Source of the DNA: an uncultured Collinsella sp.
GTDB lineage: Bacteria; Actinomycetota; Coriobacteriia; Coriobacteriales; Coriobacteriaceae
Reading direction: 5' to 3'
NCBI GenBank assembly: GCA_902464645.1
Contig: CABQKL010000042.1
Span: forward strand, 1 to 15,696
DNA: 15,696 nt
Position 1 is the stretch's first letter, and the number at the start of each line of letters is the position of its first letter. The translations under genes and the position numbers were made by a program. Below, in pieces: positions 13,843 through 15,696 of this stretch. The notes beneath the pieces are model-generated. The model made no database searches, was not told the origin of the DNA, and worked only from the letters and a program-made list of their open reading frames with translations.

Positions 13843-13889
13843 AAGGGCGCGGCCTCATAGGGCTTACACCCTAGGGTCGCGCCCTTTTT
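13843..13889 (+). terminator. Intrinsic terminator after gapA
   Basis: AAGGGCGCGGCC (13843-13854) pairs with GGTCGCGCCCTT (13875-13886), with one wobble, enclosing a second stem TAGGG-cttaca-CCCTA (13858-13873); a run of five T (13885-13889) follows. It is the strongest terminator in the window. Confidence 0.88.
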
Positions 13890-13899
13890 ATAAGAAATC

Positions 13900-13922
13900 G
13901 TCTGCCGTAATGGGAGGCAGAC
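13900..13922 (+). other. Small hairpin in the pgk leader
   Basis: GTCTGCC (13900-13906) pairs with GGCAGAC (13916-13922) around a 9-base loop, ahead of the pgk ribosome site GAAAGG (13929-13934). No convincing promoter is seen in the 56 bp between the gapA terminator and pgk; TATAAG at 13889-13894 is a possible -10 without a usable -35. Confidence 0.35.
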
Positions 13923-13945
13923 ACGTACGAAAGGTAGAAGCAAAC

Positions 13946-15171
13946 ATGGCCTTTACCAAGAAGACCGTCCGCGACATCGATGTCGACGGCAAGCGCGTTC
14001 TCGTCCGCGTTGACTTCAACGTGCCTATCAAGGATGGCGTCGTTGGCGACACCACCCGTATCAAGGCTGCCCTGCCCACCATCAACTACCTCGTTGAGCA
14101 CAACGCTCGCGTCATCCTCATGAGCCACCTCGGCCGTCCCGATGCGTCATCCTCATGAGCCACCTCGGCCGTCCCGATGGCACCGGCTTCCAGCCCGAGC
14201 TGTCCCTCGAGCCCGTCGCCAAGAAGCTCGCCGAGCTCTCTGGTCTCGACGTTGCCTTTGTCGCCGACACTTACGGCGAGAAGGCTGCCGAGGCTGTCGC
14301 TGCCGTCGAGCCGGGCAAGGTTCTCGTTCTCGAGAACGTCCGCTTCGATAAGCGTGAGAAGAAGAACGATCCCGAGATCGCCAAGAAGCTCGCTTCCTAT
14401 GGTGACGTCTTCGTTCTCGATGCCTTCGGCACCGCTCACCGCGCCCAGGGTTCCGTCGTGGGCCCCGCCGCTTACCTGCCTGCCGTCGCTGGCTTCCTGC
14501 TTGAGAAGGAGGTCGACACGCTGACCGGCATCTTCGCCGAGCCCGAGCGCCCCTTCGTCGCTATCGTCGGCGGTTCCAAGGTTTCCTCCAAGATCGGCGT
14601 TCTCGATCACCTCATCGACTCCGCTGACACCCTGATCATCGGTGGCGGCATGGCCTACACCTTCTTCCTGGCTCAGGGCCTGTCCGTCGGTCAGTCCCTC
14701 AAGGAAGAGGACTGGGTCGAGCGCGCCGGCGAGATGCTCAAGAAGGCCGAGGAGAAGGGCGTCAAGATCCTGCTCCCCATCGACAACCGCGTTGCCGATC
14801 ACTTTGGCGAGGATGCTGTCCCCGAGGTTGTCGCTTCCGACGCTATCCCCGACGACCGCGAGGGTATGGACATCGGCCCCAAGACCGAGGAGCTTTACGC
14901 CGAGGCCGTCAAGGGCGCCAAGACCGTGTTCTGGAACGGCCCCATGGGCGTCTTCGAGTTCGACAACTTCGCTCACGGCACCCAGGCTATCGCCGAGGCT
15001 GTCGCCGAGGCCGACTGCACCTCGATCATCGGCGGTGGCGACTCTGTCGCGGCTGTCAACAAGTTCAACCTGGCCGACAAGATGAGCTGGATCTCCACCG
15101 GTGGTGGCGCTTCCATGGAGCTCGTCGAGGGTAAGGCCCTGCCCGGAGTGGAGGCGCTTCTCGATGCCTAA
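13946..15171 (+). CDS. pgk: Phosphoglycerate kinase, reading frame broken by a 35-bp tandem duplication
   Basis: Pgk transfers phosphate from 1,3-bisphosphoglycerate to ADP. ATG 13946 begins MAFTKKTVRDIDVDGKRVLV and runs through the substrate-binding RVDFNVP (21-27) and HLGRPD (61-66). As written, the frame then changes because bases 14110-14144 are repeated at 14145-14179, and the first frame stops at 14156-14158. The rest is open to 15171 and complete: LENVRFD, GTAHRAQGSVVG, VGGSKVSSKI, IGGGMAYTF, VFWNGPMGVFE, and GGGDSVAAV with STGGGASMELVEGK. Removing one 35-bp copy gives a 396-residue protein, normal for Pgk. Since Pgk is a central enzyme with every other motif intact and strong codon bias, an assembly error is much more likely than a pseudogene. 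Its stop overlaps the tpiA start by 8 bases. Confidence 0.92.
14109..14179 (+). repeat. Perfect direct duplication, period 35 bp, in pgk
   Basis: Bases 14109-14144 are identical to 14144-14179: a 36-bp match at an offset of 35. The unit begins GCGTCATCCTCATGAG. The insertion shifts the frame at about residue 67 of Pgk. Confidence 0.97.
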
Positions 15172-15696
15172 TCGCACCCTTCTTATCGCTGGCAACTGGA
15201 AGATGAACAACGACGTCGCCGAGGCCGCCAAGCTCGCCGACGAGCTGGCTCAGGCTCTGCCCGAGGTTCCGGCTGGCGTCGAGGTGCTCGTCTGCCCTCC
15301 GACCATCGACATCACTACGGTTCATGACCGCATTCAGGCTGCCCCCATTGCCCTCGGTGCACAGAACGTGTACTGGGAGGCCAAGGGTGCCTTCACCGGT
15401 GAGTCCTCTTGCGACATGCTCAAGTCCGCTGGCTGCACCTACTGCATCATCGGTCACTCCGAGCGTCGCGACTACTTCCACGAGACCGACGAGGATCAGA
15501 ACAAGAAGGCCAAGGCCCTCGTTGCCGCCGGTCTTGTTCCCGTCTTCTGCTGCGGCGAGTCCCTCGAGGTCCGCGAGGCCGGCACCTATGTCGAGCACGT
15601 CGTGAACCAGGTCAAGGCTGGCCTTGCTGGTCTTGAGATCACCTGCCCCAAGCAGGTCGTCGTCGCCTACGAGCCCATCTGGGCCATCGGCACCGG
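15164..15696 (+). CDS. tpiA: Triose-phosphate isomerase (3' end beyond the window)
   Basis: TpiA interconverts dihydroxyacetone phosphate and glyceraldehyde-3-phosphate. About 177 of the usual 250 residues are present. The N-terminus has AGNWKMN (9-15) with Asn11 and Lys13, the catalytic His98 lies in IIGHSERR (95-102), and the catalytic Glu170 in AYEPIWAIGTG at the window end. The ATG at 15164 overlaps the pgk stop (ATGCCTAA), with GGAGTGGAGG (15145-15154) as ribosome site inside pgk, so the two genes are translationally coupled. Codon use is strongly biased as in gapA and pgk. The truncation is only the window edge. Confidence 0.95.
   Translation, partial: MPNRTLLIAGNWKMNNDVAEAAKLADELAQALPEVPAGVEVLVCPPTIDITTVHDRIQAAPIALGAQNVYWEAKGAFTGESSCDMLKSAGCTYCIIGHSERRDYFHETDEDQNKKAKALVAAGLVPVFCCGESLEVREAGTYVEHVVNQVKAGLAGLEITCPKQVVVAYEPIWAIGT

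Noticed and set aside
14155..15171. A separate short Pgk starting at the ATG at 14155
   Set aside because: It would lack the first 59 residues, including the RVDFNVP substrate site, and has no ribosome site. The missing part lies intact just upstream in another frame.
1..15696. CRISPR arrays, tRNA or rRNA genes, insertion sequences, prophage
   Set aside because: No spaced short repeats, cloverleaf-like sequence, transposase motif or phage gene was seen in any gap or frame.

Overview
The window is a high-G+C, gene-dense stretch with strong Shine-Dalgarno sites and very biased codons. The set rapZ-whiA-gapA-pgk-tpiA, an actinobacterial-type RapZ P-loop (GMSGSGRT), a Dpp-type transporter with a fused permease-ATPase, and a host-glycan sialic acid pathway together suggest a gut actinomycete of the Coriobacteriia, most likely Collinsella-like. 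The taxon is an inference. All genes lie on the + strand.

Positions 1-10631 form a sialic acid (N-acetylneuraminate) uptake and catabolism locus. In order it holds a twin-arginine-type solute-binding lipoprotein, a DppB-like permease, a fused DppC-DppD permease-ATPase, a DppF-like ATPase, a carbohydrate esterase family 7 (acetyl xylan esterase-like) hydrolase, a second paralogous protein that has lost the nucleophilic serine, an N-acetylneuraminate lyase (NanA), a ROK kinase of ManNAc-kinase type (NanK) and ManNAc-6-phosphate epimerase (NanE). Together these would import sialic acid, perhaps remove O-acetyl groups, and convert it to pyruvate plus GlcNAc-6-phosphate. No sialidase, NagA, NagB or dedicated regulator lies in the window.

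An intrinsic terminator (10683-10718) separates this locus from rapZ-whiA, which in many Gram-positive bacteria flank yvcK; here yvcK is not between them. An AT-rich 193-bp gap with a palindrome and a promoter leads into gapA, which ends in a strong terminator, then pgk and tpiA (cut by the window end). This is the lower glycolytic cluster.

The most important anomaly is a pair of perfect direct duplications, both with a period of exactly 35 bp, at 2679-2751 (permease gene) and 14109-14179 (pgk). Each shifts the frame of a conserved gene, and removing 35 bp from each restores full-length proteins of 318 and 396 residues. The shared period points to an assembly artefact more than to biology. 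The most interesting biological candidate is the translationally coupled pair of an apparently active esterase and a serine-less pseudoesterase inside the sialic acid locus. Several long intergenic RNA hairpins also stand out. No stretch without a gene exceeds 200 bp.
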